A stretch of DNA of 64,000 bases from contig CAVWOV010000021.1 in the NCBI GenBank assembly GCA_963756715.1, positions 124,001 through 188,000 on the forward strand, read 5' to 3'. This document shows positions 56,508 through 64,000 of the stretch, piece after piece; within the stretch, counting starts at the first letter, position 1; each line of letters opens with the position of its first letter. A program made the position numbers and the translations under genes. The DNA is from VAZQ01 sp963756715 (GTDB lineage Bacteria; Pseudomonadota; Alphaproteobacteria; Rhizobiales; Xanthobacteraceae). Under the pieces are notes generated by a model. The model was not told where the DNA came from, did no database searches, and saw only the letters and a list, made by a program, of their open reading frames with translations.

Positions 56508-56589
56508 GGGCGATTGCTGCTTGTTGGTGTTGCGCTTGGTTCGTTGGTCTTGAGTGTTGAGCAAAGATGGCGCGGCAAACTCGGTCGGT

Positions 56590-56692
56590 CCCCTCCCCCC
56601 TTGAGGGGGAGGGACAGGGAGGGGGGTGCCGCAAGCTCCGGACTTCGCAATCACCCCCCTCCCCACCCCTCCCCCTCAAGGGGGGAGGGAGC
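56590..56692. repeat. Palindromic repeat pair, CCTCCCCCTT type
   Basis: CCTCCCCCTTGAGGGGGAGG near 56591 and CTCCCCCTCAAGGGGGGAG near 56669 are two hairpins in inverted arrangement with CAGGGAGGGG/CCCCTCCC between. A variant of the other intergenic palindrome pairs. Confidence 0.6.
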
Positions 56693-56747
56693 AGACCGCC
56701 TGCGTGGAGAAAGCAGACGGCTCGATATCGAGAGTTCGCCGCATCGG

Positions 56748-57524
56748 CTACGGCCTAAACTTCGGCGGACGTTTTTCGCGGAAGGCGCGGCCGCCCTCCT
56801 TGGATTCCTCCGTGTTGTAGAACAGCGAAACCGCCTCGAAGCCGAGCGAACTCAGGCCGCGCAACTGCTCGGTGTCGGCATTGAACGAGCGCTTGGCGAT
56901 GGCGATCGCGGTCGGGCTGCGCTCGCGGATCTCGGCGCACCACTTGTCGACCTCCTCGTCGAGCTTGTCGTGCGGCACCACCGCGTTGACCAGGCCCATG
57001 TCGAGCGCCTCTTTGGCGCTGTAGCGGCGGCACAGATACCAGATCTCCCGCGCGCGTTTCTCGCCGACGAGCCGGGACAGATAGGCGGTGCCGAATCCCG
57101 GATCGACCGATCCGACCTTCGGCCCGACCTGACCGAAAACCGCCTTCTCGGACGCAATGGTGAGATCGCACAGGGTCGCCAGCACGTTGCCGCCGCCGAT
57201 CGCAAAGCCCTGCACCCGCGCGATCACCGGCTTGGGCACGTCGCGGATGAGCGACTGCACCTCGTCGATCGGCAGGCCGATCGTGCCCCTGCCCCCGTAG
57301 CTGCCCTCGTGCGCGCTCTGATCGGCGCCGGTGCAGAACGCGCGGTCGCCGGCGCCGGCCAGCACGATCACCGCCACCGACTTGTCCCAGCCGGCGCGTT
57401 TCAGCGCGTCGATCAGTTCCTCGCAGGTCTCCGCCGTGAAGGCGTTGTACTTCTCCGGCCGGTTGATGGTGATGCGCGCGACGGCGTCGCGGACGTCGTA
57501 GAGAATGTCCTTGTAGTCGCTCAT
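56748..57524 (-). CDS. badI: 2-Ketocyclohexanecarboxyl-CoA hydrolase (BadI-like)
   Basis: 258 residues. Near-continuous resemblance, from memory, to Rhodopseudomonas palustris BadI: LAGAGDRAFCTGADQS, DVPKPVIARVQGFAIGGGNV and FGQVGPKVGSVDPGFGTAYL. These also match the related MenB group (1,4-dihydroxy-2-naphthoyl-CoA synthase), but menaquinone genes are absent and BadH precedes it. BadI hydrolytically opens the ring of 2-ketocyclohexanecarboxyl-CoA to pimelyl-CoA. It starts 7 bp after the badH stop, so it is in the same operon. Confidence 0.82.
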   Translation of the reverse strand: MSDYKDILYDVRDAVARITINRPEKYNAFTAETCEELIDALKRAGWDKSVAVIVLAGAGDRAFCTGADQSAHEGSYGGRGTIGLPIDEVQSLIRDVPKPVIARVQGFAIGGGNVLATLCDLTIASEKAVFGQVGPKVGSVDPGFGTAYLSRLVGEKRAREIWYLCRRYSAKEALDMGLVNAVVPHDKLDEEVDKWCAEIRERSPTAIAIAKRSFNADTEQLRGLSSLGFEAVSLFYNTEESKEGGRAFREKRPPKFRP

Positions 57525-57531
57525 CGTGAGG

Positions 57532-58296
57532 TCATCCGTGCATGGTGAGGCCGCCGGACACGCTGATGGTCTGGCCGGTGATGTAGGCGGCGTCGTCCGA
57601 GAGCAGGAACGCCACCAGCCCGGGATAGTCCTCCGGCGCGCCGAGCCGCCGCATCGGAATGGCGCGCTTCAGGCCCTCGGCGATGCGCGTGCCGTCCGGG
57701 CCTTCGAGGAAGCTCTTCAGGATCGCGGTGTCGGTCGGGCCCGGGCAGATAGTGTTGAGAATGATGCCCTTGCCGACGAGTTCGCGCGCCAGCGTCTTGC
57801 TGAACGCGACGACGCCACCCTTGCAGGCCGAATAGACCGCTTCGCCCGACGAGCCGACGCGGCCGGCATCGGAGGCGATGTTCACCACCCGGCCGAAACC
57901 ACGCGCCGCCATGCCCCGCAGCACGACATGGTTCATGTTGAGCGGCCCGTAGAGGTTGATGGCGATGATCTTGCGCCAGAACTCCGGCGTGGTGTCGAGG
58001 AAGTTCGCGGCGCGGTCCCAGCCGGCGTTGTTGACCAGGAAGCTCACCGGTCCGGACGCGGCCTCGAAAGTCTCAACCGCCCGCGCCACCGCATCGTAGT
58101 CCGAGATGTCGAGCGCATGCAGGCTGGCGCGTCCGCCCTTCGCCCGGATCTCGGCGGCAACCGTTTCACCCATCGCGGCGTCGAGATCGAAGATGCCGAC
58201 CGTGCAGCCCTCCTCGGCCAGCCGCCGCACGATCGCCGCGCCAATGCCGTTTGCGCCACCGGTGACGATGACGGTGCGATCCTTCAGTCCGCGCAT
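57532..58296 (-). CDS. badH: 2-Hydroxycyclohexanecarboxyl-CoA dehydrogenase (BadH-like SDR)
   Basis: 254 residues from ATG 58296 (AGGGGAAGG just upstream); a GTG at 58317 that overlaps the MaoC stop as GTGA is the alternative. Classical SDR: cofactor TGGANGIG (residues 13-20), NNAGWD, catalytic Ser in SDAGRVGSSGEAVYSACKGG with Tyr and Lys (YxxxK), and C-terminal ITGQTISVSGGLTMHG. The VGSSGEAVYSACKGG and GGLTMHG stretches match BadH as I remember it. It oxidises 2-hydroxycyclohexanecarboxyl-CoA to the 2-keto form, the BadI substrate. Confidence 0.82.
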   Translation of the reverse strand: MRGLKDRTVIVTGGANGIGAAIVRRLAEEGCTVGIFDLDAAMGETVAAEIRAKGGRASLHALDISDYDAVARAVETFEAASGPVSFLVNNAGWDRAANFLDTTPEFWRKIIAINLYGPLNMNHVVLRGMAARGFGRVVNIASDAGRVGSSGEAVYSACKGGVVAFSKTLARELVGKGIILNTICPGPTDTAILKSFLEGPDGTRIAEGLKRAIPMRRLGAPEDYPGLVAFLLSDDAAYITGQTISVSGGLTMHG

Positions 58297-58313
58297 GGGC
58301 CTTCCCCTCGCCT

Positions 58314-58793
58314 TCACGTTCGTATTACGTCCTCATCGGCCGCGCGGCCAGCCAGCATGCGGGTTGCCTCGTAGGTCATCACGATTTCACCGCGCTGATT
58401 CTTCACGTCGATTTTGGACGCGACGATACCGCGGTTGCCCTTCGAGGTCGGACGCACCGACGTCACCTCGATCTCGGCGTGCACGGTGTCGCCGACGCGC
58501 ACCGGCGCGAGCACCTGTTTCTTGAGCTCCAGCATCGCGAGGCCGGTGCCCTGGATCATGCTTTGGCACAGCAGCCCCTCGATCAGGCTGTAGGTCAGCG
58601 CCGCCGGCACGAACTGGCCCTGGATCGCGCCCCTGTCGGCACCGAAAGTGCGGTCGATGAAGATCGTCTCCAGCATGCCGGTCACGCCGGTGAACATCAC
58701 CAGGTCGGTCTCGGTGAGCGTGCGGTTGAGCGTGCGGAAGCGCTGTCCCGGCGACAACTGCTCCCAGGTGAAGCCCATTCCGAGCGTCTGCAT
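58314..58793 (-). CDS. MaoC-like (R)-specific enoyl-CoA hydratase
   Basis: 159 residues. Single hot-dog domain: GFTWEQLSPGQRFRTLNRTL, FVPAALTYSLIEGLLCQSMI, VRVGDTVHAEIEVTSVRPTS. The usual catalytic Asp/His motif of MaoC hydratases is not obvious, so it may be a thioesterase or dehydratase relative. It sits first in the MaoC-badH-badI run, where a hydratase could supply the hydroxy-ring CoA for BadH in place of the crotonase BadK. Confidence 0.75.
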   Translation of the reverse strand: MQTLGMGFTWEQLSPGQRFRTLNRTLTETDLVMFTGVTGMLETIFIDRTFGADRGAIQGQFVPAALTYSLIEGLLCQSMIQGTGLAMLELKKQVLAPVRVGDTVHAEIEVTSVRPTSKGNRGIVASKIDVKNQRGEIVMTYEATRMLAGRAADEDVIRT

Positions 58794-58842
58794 GCGTGTC
58801 TCTCCGAGGGAGTCTGCGATTCCAGAACCGACCGTTCGGCAG

Positions 58843-59040
58843 TCACGCCGAGAAGCGTGGCGCCTTCCTTAACTGCCGCCGCGCAGGGAATTCCAGCCCG
58901 CCGGCAGACCACTGCGCCCGCGCGGCAGGGCTCGACAGGAACCCGATGAATGCTGCCCAATCCAACCTCGGCGTCGCCCTTCGCGATTCCGCTGGCTCCC
59001 TCGCTTTCGCCACGGCATCGGAATGACAGGAGAGCGCGGT
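58843..59040 (-). pseudogene. Remnant of a periplasmic binding protein C-terminus (molybdate-type look)
   Basis: Between the TauE and MaoC genes, different frames carry SEGASGIAKGDAEVGLG and then AAFIGFLSSPAARAQWSAGG ending LEFPA. These resemble the end of ModA-like binding proteins (A-I-x-x-G-x-A-E-x-G, then A-F-I-x-F-L-x-S-P-x-A). No N-terminal part is present, so this looks like a truncated, frame-broken relic. Stop at about 58843. Confidence 0.4.
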
Positions 59041-59795
59041 GCGCCCTGCACCTCGCGCCAGAACAAAAATCCGGCACGCACCAGATAGACGATGCTGATG
59101 GTGAAGATCAGCGCCCGCGTCCACTGCCGGAAGCCGTGGTCGGTCATGCGCTCGATCACGAAGGGCGCGAGCCAGGCGCCGCCGATCCCCAGCGCAACCG
59201 CCGGTGCGATGATCCAGAGCGGCAGATTGCCCATCCCGGCGAGCGTGCCGAAGTAAATCCAGCGCACGATGTGGCTGAAGGTCTGCGCCACCGCCTTGGT
59301 GGCGTTGGTGGTCTTGCGGTCGAGCATGCTCTTCTGGAAGAAGAGATCGAGCATCAGCCCGCCGACGCCGGACAGAATCTGCACGATCGTGGTGAGAAAG
59401 CCGGTGACGACCGGCACGCCGCGCCATTCGATGTTGGGCCGCATCGCGGCCGGCAGGACTTCGATCGCGAAGGGCATGATGCCGAGCAGCAAGTAGATCG
59501 TGGCCTTATCGGGGACGAAAGCGATCGACCACATGATGATGAACGCCACGGCCGCGCCGGCGACATACCAGCAGAAGATCGGCCAGAGGACATAGTCGCG
59601 CCATTGCACCACGCGAGCGCCGTTGACGAAGAACTGGATGGTCGAAAACAGGATCATGCCGGCCGCGACGTCCAGATAGGCCAGCAGCACGCCGAGCAAG
59701 ATCATGCCGCCCGCCATTCCAAACACGGCGGAGAGAAACGACGAGAAAACGATGGTGATGCCGATGACGGCGATGGCGGAGATGGACAGCGTCAT
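58869..59795 (-). CDS. TauE/SafE-family anion exporter (sulfite exporter-like permease)
   Basis: The true protein starts ATG 59795 (MTLSISAIAVIGITIVFSSF), leaving about 250 residues to near 59040; the frame then continues to 58869 through the binding-protein relic, so the real C-terminus probably lies near FLFWREVQ and a stop may have been lost by a frameshift. Seven or eight predicted helices; family repeats are seen as FGMAGGMILLGVLLA and LSGVGGLMLDLFFQKSMLDR. TauE/SafE proteins move sulfite, sulfoacetate or other organic anions. Directly upstream is the poly-C tract. Confidence 0.8.
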   Translation of the reverse strand: MTLSISAIAVIGITIVFSSFLSAVFGMAGGMILLGVLLAYLDVAAGMILFSTIQFFVNGARVVQWRDYVLWPIFCWYVAGAAVAFIIMWSIAFVPDKATIYLLLGIMPFAIEVLPAAMRPNIEWRGVPVVTGFLTTIVQILSGVGGLMLDLFFQKSMLDRKTTNATKAVAQTFSHIVRWIYFGTLAGMGNLPLWIIAPAVALGIGGAWLAPFVIERMTDHGFRQWTRALIFTISIVYLVRAGFLFWREVQGAPRSPVIPMPWRKRGSQRNREGRRRGWIGQHSSGSCRALPRGRSGLPAGWNSLRGGS

Positions 59796-59856
59796 TCGAC
59801 TAAATACAGACCCATAAGGCGCGATAATGTGGGTAGCACCCCCAGCCCCCAGGGGT

Positions 59857-59963
<107 letters not shown>

Positions 59964-60101
59964 TGCAGGCGGGTTGGCTTGCCGCCGCGATCCTAGCGCC
60001 ACAAAGCGCCCGCGTCTCCACGAGCATGCACTCCGGGTGCCCTCTTCCACAAGGGCAGCGCGCGCAGCAAGCGCAACGGTTCTGTGGCATCATTGAAAAG
60101 C

Positions 60102-61742
60102 TTACGCCGAGCGCGCCAATGCGCCGTCGATCATGTCGACGGTGTTCTGCAAGCCATAGACCCCGACGAACGAGCCGAAGCGCGGGCCCTTCTCTTGGCC
60201 GAGCAGCACCTGGTAGAGCATGTTGAACCAGTCGAGCGAGACGCCGGGCTTGCCGTCCTTCGCCTTCTTCTTGTGATCGAGAAACGGCTCGCGGCGGCCG
60301 ATCTCGTAGACCACGTCCTGAATTTGCTCAGCCGTGGCGTTGTCGGGAAGCGTCGACAGCGCATCCCGGAGGTCCATGAGGGCCGCACGTTCGACCGGCG
60401 CCGGTTCACGGAACTTCTTCGTCGGCAGCACGAAATCGTGGAAGTAGTGAATCGCGTAGGTGACAAGGCGATCGAGTCGCGGATGCGTCTCGCGCGTCAC
60501 GCCGGGACGATAGCGCCCGATGAAACCCCACAGCGTATCGGCATTCTCCGCATTCGATGACGACACCAGCGTCAGCAGCATTGAGAACGAAATCGGCATG
60601 TCCGCCTTGGGCGGCTTACCCGAATGGATGTGCCAGACCGGGTTGCTGAGCCGCTGCTTTAAGTCCTGCCGGTCGTAGCCCTCCAGAAACTGCTGATACT
60701 CGTCGACCTGCCGCGGGATGACGTCGAAGTAGAGCCGCTTGGCGGCTTTCGGCTCGCGATACATGAAGAGCGCCAGCGATTCCGGCGAGGCGTAGCGCAG
60801 CCATTCATCGATGGTGAGGCCGTTGCCCTTGGACTTGGAGATCTTCTGGCCCTTGTCGTCCAGGAAGAGCTCGTAGTTGAAGCCTTCCGGCGGCGTACCA
60901 CCGAGCGCCTTGCAGATTTCGCCCGAGAGCTTGACGGAATCGATCAGATCCTTACCGGCCATCTCGTAATCGATGCCGAGTGCGACCCAGCGCATCGCCC
61001 AATCCGGCTTCCATTGCAGCTTGCAGCGTCCGCCGGTGACCAGCGTGGTCACCTGCTCTTTAGTATCCGGGTCTTCATACGTGATGGTGCCGGCCTTGGC
61101 GTCGTGCGCGAGGATCGGCACTTGCAGCACGATGCCGGTGGTCGGCGAGATCGGCAGGAACGGCGAGTAGGTTTGCGCGCGCTCCTCCCGCAGCGACGGC
61201 AGCATGATGTTCATCACCGCGTCGAAGCGTTCCAGCACCTTGAGCAGCGCGGTGTCGAACCGGCCCGACATATAGCAGTCGGTCGACGACATGAACTCGT
61301 ATTCGAAGCCGAACTGGTCGAGGAAGGCGCGCAGCCGGGCGTTATTGGCGGCGCCGAACGATGGATATTCGTTGGAAAACGGGTCGGGGATGCGCGACAG
61401 CGGCTTGCCGAGATGCGACGCCAGCATCTCCTTGTTCGGTACGTTGTCGGGCACCTTGCGCAGGCCGTCCATGTCGTCGGAAAACGCGATCAGCCGGGTC
61501 TTGATCTTGTCGTCGGTGAGCACGCGGAAGGCGTGGCGCACCATGGTGGTGCGCGCCACCTCGCCGAAGGTGCCGATGTGCGGCAGGCCCGAGGGGCCGT
61601 AGCCGGTCTCGAAGATCACCTCGTCCTTGGGCTTGCGCTTGAGCCGCGCCACCAGCTTGCGCGCCTCCTCGAACGGCCAGGCGTTCGACTGCTCGGCGAC
61701 GTCGCGCAGACTTTGGACGGTTGGCATTTCGACAACAGACAT
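60102..61742 (-). CDS. lysS: Lysyl-tRNA synthetase, class I
   Basis: 546 residues from ATG 61742 (MSVVEMPTVQSLRDV), chosen because GGAG lies 7 bp upstream; the ATG at 61748 is too close to it. Class I aminoacyl-tRNA synthetase signatures: GPSGLPHIGTFGE (HIGH-type, about residue 50) and KISKSKGNGLT (KMSKS-type, about residue 295). Full length for archaeal-type LysRS1, which replaces class II LysRS in many alphaproteobacteria. Charges tRNA-Lys. Intact, with no frameshift over 1.6 kb. Confidence 0.95.
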   Translation of the reverse strand: MSVVEMPTVQSLRDVAEQSNAWPFEEARKLVARLKRKPKDEVIFETGYGPSGLPHIGTFGEVARTTMVRHAFRVLTDDKIKTRLIAFSDDMDGLRKVPDNVPNKEMLASHLGKPLSRIPDPFSNEYPSFGAANNARLRAFLDQFGFEYEFMSSTDCYMSGRFDTALLKVLERFDAVMNIMLPSLREERAQTYSPFLPISPTTGIVLQVPILAHDAKAGTITYEDPDTKEQVTTLVTGGRCKLQWKPDWAMRWVALGIDYEMAGKDLIDSVKLSGEICKALGGTPPEGFNYELFLDDKGQKISKSKGNGLTIDEWLRYASPESLALFMYREPKAAKRLYFDVIPRQVDEYQQFLEGYDRQDLKQRLSNPVWHIHSGKPPKADMPISFSMLLTLVSSSNAENADTLWGFIGRYRPGVTRETHPRLDRLVTYAIHYFHDFVLPTKKFREPAPVERAALMDLRDALSTLPDNATAEQIQDVVYEIGRREPFLDHKKKAKDGKPGVSLDWFNMLYQVLLGQEKGPRFGSFVGVYGLQNTVDMIDGALARSA

Positions 61743-61834
61743 CGGCATTCTCCGGGCGCGCGGACACTAGAAACCACCGCGCGCAACGTCAAACAATAAG
61801 GGCTGCAGGGAGCGCGAAATGCCGCGCCCGCAAC

Positions 61835-62698
61835 TCAAAACGGGCTGATCGGGAAATAGCGCAGCCACAGATCGGTGAACTTGCCCTGCTCCCAGATCCG
61901 GAACATCGCCCAGTTGAGCGCGAGGCGGATCGTGTCATTGCCCCGCTTCACCGCGATGCCGACGCCCTCGCCGAAAAAGCGGCTGTCCATGAAGGGGCCG
62001 CCGCGGAACGCGCAGCAGTTCTCCGAATCGGTGCCGTTCAGCCAGAACGCGAGCGAAATGGAATCGGCGAACAGCAGATCAACCTCACCGTTCTTGAGCG
62101 CCTGTCGCGCCAGTTCGGCGCTCGGATAGGGACGCAACTCGGCCTCGGTGAACAAAGCCTTGAGATAAGCCTCGTGCGCAGTGCCGGCGACGACCGCCAC
62201 CTTCTTGGCTTCGAGCTTTTCGGGAAACGGCTGGTCGGCCGCCGCATCGCGTCGCCCGACGAAGCGCGCCGGCGTGCGGTAGTAGGGATCGGTGAAGTCG
62301 ACCTTGGCCCGCATCTCCGGCGTCACCGTGATCGAGGCGATCGCGGCGTCACCCTGGTTCGAGTTCAGCGTGCTCACGATCGTCTCGTAGCGGCGCATCT
62401 GAATGGTGCAGACGAGCTTCAACTCCTCGCAGATCAGACGCGCAAGGTCGACGTTCAGTCCCTGCGGATGGCCGTCGGGCCCGGCAAAATTGAACGGCGG
62501 GTAATCGATTTCCGTCACGAAGCGGATCACGTTGACCCGCGACATGTCCGGCCGCTCCGGCCGCCGCCGCGGATCCCAGAAGCCGGGCACCTGGACCGCA
62601 GGGTCGGAGATCGTGAGCTGCGTCGGCGCTGGAGCGGCGCCGACCAACGGCAGCATCAGCAAAAGGCCGGCGGCCAGTCCAAGAAGTCGCAGCATCAT
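61835..62698 (-). CDS. Family 3 extracellular solute-binding protein
   Basis: 287 residues. Signal peptide MMLRLLGLAAGLLLMLPLVG, cleavage near GAA-APA. SBP family 3 pattern: IDYPPFNFAGPDGHPQGLNV, CEELKLVCTI, GDAAIASITVTPEMRAKVDF (ligand-binding), and FTDLWLRYFP at the end. Usually an amino-acid ABC receptor, though quinoprotein-associated relatives exist. No permease or ATPase gene adjoins it. Its start is about 90 bp after the lysS reading direction ends upstream, so it may share a transcript with lysS. Confidence 0.85.
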   Translation of the reverse strand: MMLRLLGLAAGLLLMLPLVGAAPAPTQLTISDPAVQVPGFWDPRRRPERPDMSRVNVIRFVTEIDYPPFNFAGPDGHPQGLNVDLARLICEELKLVCTIQMRRYETIVSTLNSNQGDAAIASITVTPEMRAKVDFTDPYYRTPARFVGRRDAAADQPFPEKLEAKKVAVVAGTAHEAYLKALFTEAELRPYPSAELARQALKNGEVDLLFADSISLAFWLNGTDSENCCAFRGGPFMDSRFFGEGVGIAVKRGNDTIRLALNWAMFRIWEQGKFTDLWLRYFPISPF

Positions 62699-62839
62699 AA
62701 AAGGGCTCGCAGGAGGTATCTGGACACGCTAATCTCTGGTTGTACCGGGAAATTATACCCGGGGTAACTGGTCGCCTGCCCATCTTAAACAAGCTGGTTG
62801 GGGCGGATCAGTGGCGTCGGTCGCGTATGGGGTTGCGTG

Positions 62840-64000
62840 ATGGCGTACCGAGAGGACCGGACCCTCGGCCATTATGCCGGGGCGGTGTGGCCTGTGGCGT
62901 CTGCTTGGCGGGCAACGGAGCGCCCGTCCGAACGCCGTCGCGTCGTCGATGTCCGGTCCGGCTGGCTGAGCGCCTGTCCGGAGGTCGACTGCCTCCGCGC
63001 GCGCCTGCCCCAACAGGCCATTACGATGGCGGAGCAGCGGGCAGCCGAACTTGGCACCGGCGCCGACCGGGTGCTGATTGCCGAAGGCTGGATCAGCGAA
63101 GAGCACTATCTCGCAGCGCTGGCGTCCTGGCTCGGTATCACGCACGAAACAACCCTCGATGATGTGCCGCGAGAAGCCTGCCCGCTCAGCGACTTCCGGC
63201 TGATCGAGGCGGCCGAAGTCGGGCTTCTTCCGCTCAATCTCGGCAACGATCTGGCATGGGTCGTCGCCCCGCGCAATCTCGCGGCCCGCACGCTGACGCA
63301 GCTCATGGCCAGGAGCCCGCGGCTCGCGCGGCGTATTCGGGTCACCACAACCGGGGAACTCAACCGCTTCATTACGCGACATGGGGGTGAGACGTTGGCA
63401 AGCGCATGCCACCAACGCGCTGCTGGCGCGATGGCCGCAGTTCTCGGCCGCGCCGCGGCGCTGGCGGCCGCCGGTTGCGCTTGCCGCGATCGCGACCGCG
63501 TTGCTCGGCGCACTCTACGCGTACCCGGGCGAAACCAGGACGGCGAGTCGAAGCAAGCCTCGCGATTGGATTTCTCGCCTGGCTGCTGCTGCGGCTGACC
63601 GGCTCGTTCCTGACCCCGCCGGTCGTGCGGCCGGTTCGCCTCCCCGACAGCAGATTGCCGGTCTACACCATCATCATCGCGCTCTACCGCGAGGCTGCGG
63701 CGGTCGAGGGCCTGGTCGCGGCATTGCGCGAACTCGATTACCCACCCGAGAAACTCGACATTAAATTCGCCACGGAAGCCGACGACCTGGAGACTGGAAT
63801 TGCGCTGGCGCGCCTCGATCTCGGCGTACCGTTCGAGATCGTCACCGCGCCGGCGAGCGGACCGCGCACCAAGCCGAAGGCGCTTAACGGGGCGCTGGCG
63901 TTTGCGCGTGGCACCTTCACGGCCGTCTACGACGCCGAAGACCGGCCGGAGCCCAATCAGCTCCGTCGCGCGCTCGATGTCTTCCTCAGCGCTGGCGAAG
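62840..64000 (+). pseudogene. Family 2 glycosyltransferase with N-terminal MshEN-like domain, two frameshifts, cut by the window end
   Basis: Starts most likely at ATG 62840 (MAYREDRTLGHYAG). Residues about 60-180 resemble an MshEN/GspE-N module (GADRVLIAEGWISEEHYLAA, LGITHETTLDDVP), a c-di-GMP-binding fold in other proteins. After single-base breaks at about 63385 and 63545 come membrane helices (AIGFLAWLLLRLTGSFL) and the GT2 catalytic region (YTIIIALYREAAAVEGLVAA, LDIKFATEADD, and YDAEDRPEPNQLRRAL with the DxD-type motif). It probably polymerises or transfers sugars at the inner membrane. The C-terminus lies outside the window. Confidence 0.75.

Noticed and set aside
56748..57524. menB (naphthoate synthase) for the crotonase
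   Set aside because: BadI and MenB are close relatives, but the adjacent BadH-like dehydrogenase and lack of menaquinone genes favour BadI.

Overview
GC-rich, gene-dense chromosomal DNA, most like an alphaproteobacterium of the Hyphomicrobiales (Xanthobacteraceae/Bradyrhizobium/Rhodopseudomonas neighbourhood). The pointers are a class I lysyl-tRNA synthetase, a BadH/BadI pair close to the Rhodopseudomonas palustris alicyclic-acid enzymes, a Bug/TctC binding protein, many separate uptake systems each tied to CoA-ester or molybdenum-hydroxylase genes, and rhizobial-type interspersed palindromic repeats. The taxonomic call is inferred from gene content only.

Layout. 1-62: start of a TetR-type regulator with a near-perfect operator palindrome just upstream. 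329-6532: catabolic cluster (acyl-CoA ligase, crotonase, TctC binding protein and FAD monooxygenase on the minus strand, divergent UbiD decarboxylase). 6534-14612: minus-strand island with a small transglutaminase, a circularly permuted ATP-grasp/alpha-E fusion, a transglutaminase-DUF2126 protein and a zinc-ribbon metallopeptidase, a predicted but uncharacterised peptide-ligation/peptidase system. 14951-24627: plus-strand PotABCD-type importer combined with an ADP-forming acyl-CoA synthetase, a crotonase and an orphan molybdenum-hydroxylase large subunit. 24628-25588: non-coding, with a dense run of hairpins. 25589-30849: secreted protein and an Ssu/Tau-type ABC importer with an L,D-transpeptidase gene between its ATPase and permease. 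31163-35827: FAD monooxygenase, alpha/beta hydrolase, amidase and a racemase-fold protein. 35859-39757: two decayed IS30-family copies, each sitting at the same point of the same repeat, flanking an AMP-dependent CoA ligase. 39740-47122: amidohydrolase, cupin, Cox-type S/M/L subunits and a hydrolase. 47180-50334: small and envelope genes. 50478-58793: GMC oxidoreductase, TRAP transporter, binding protein and a BadI-BadH-MaoC module. 58843-64000: binding-protein remnant, TauE/SafE permease, poly-C tract, lysS, an amino-acid-type binding protein and the start of a MshEN-glycosyltransferase.

Functional theme: uptake of aromatic, alicyclic or other carboxylic acids, activation to CoA esters, and oxidation, hydration, hydrolysis or decarboxylation. 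No substrate is fixed by the sequence.

Quality note. About a dozen chromosomal genes are broken by frameshifts, and every one I could resolve is repaired by removing one base. Together with a homopolymer tract of about 100 bp at 59857-59963, this suggests unpolished assembly rather than mass gene decay. I mark these genes as pseudogene type but treat many of them as probably intact in the living cell.
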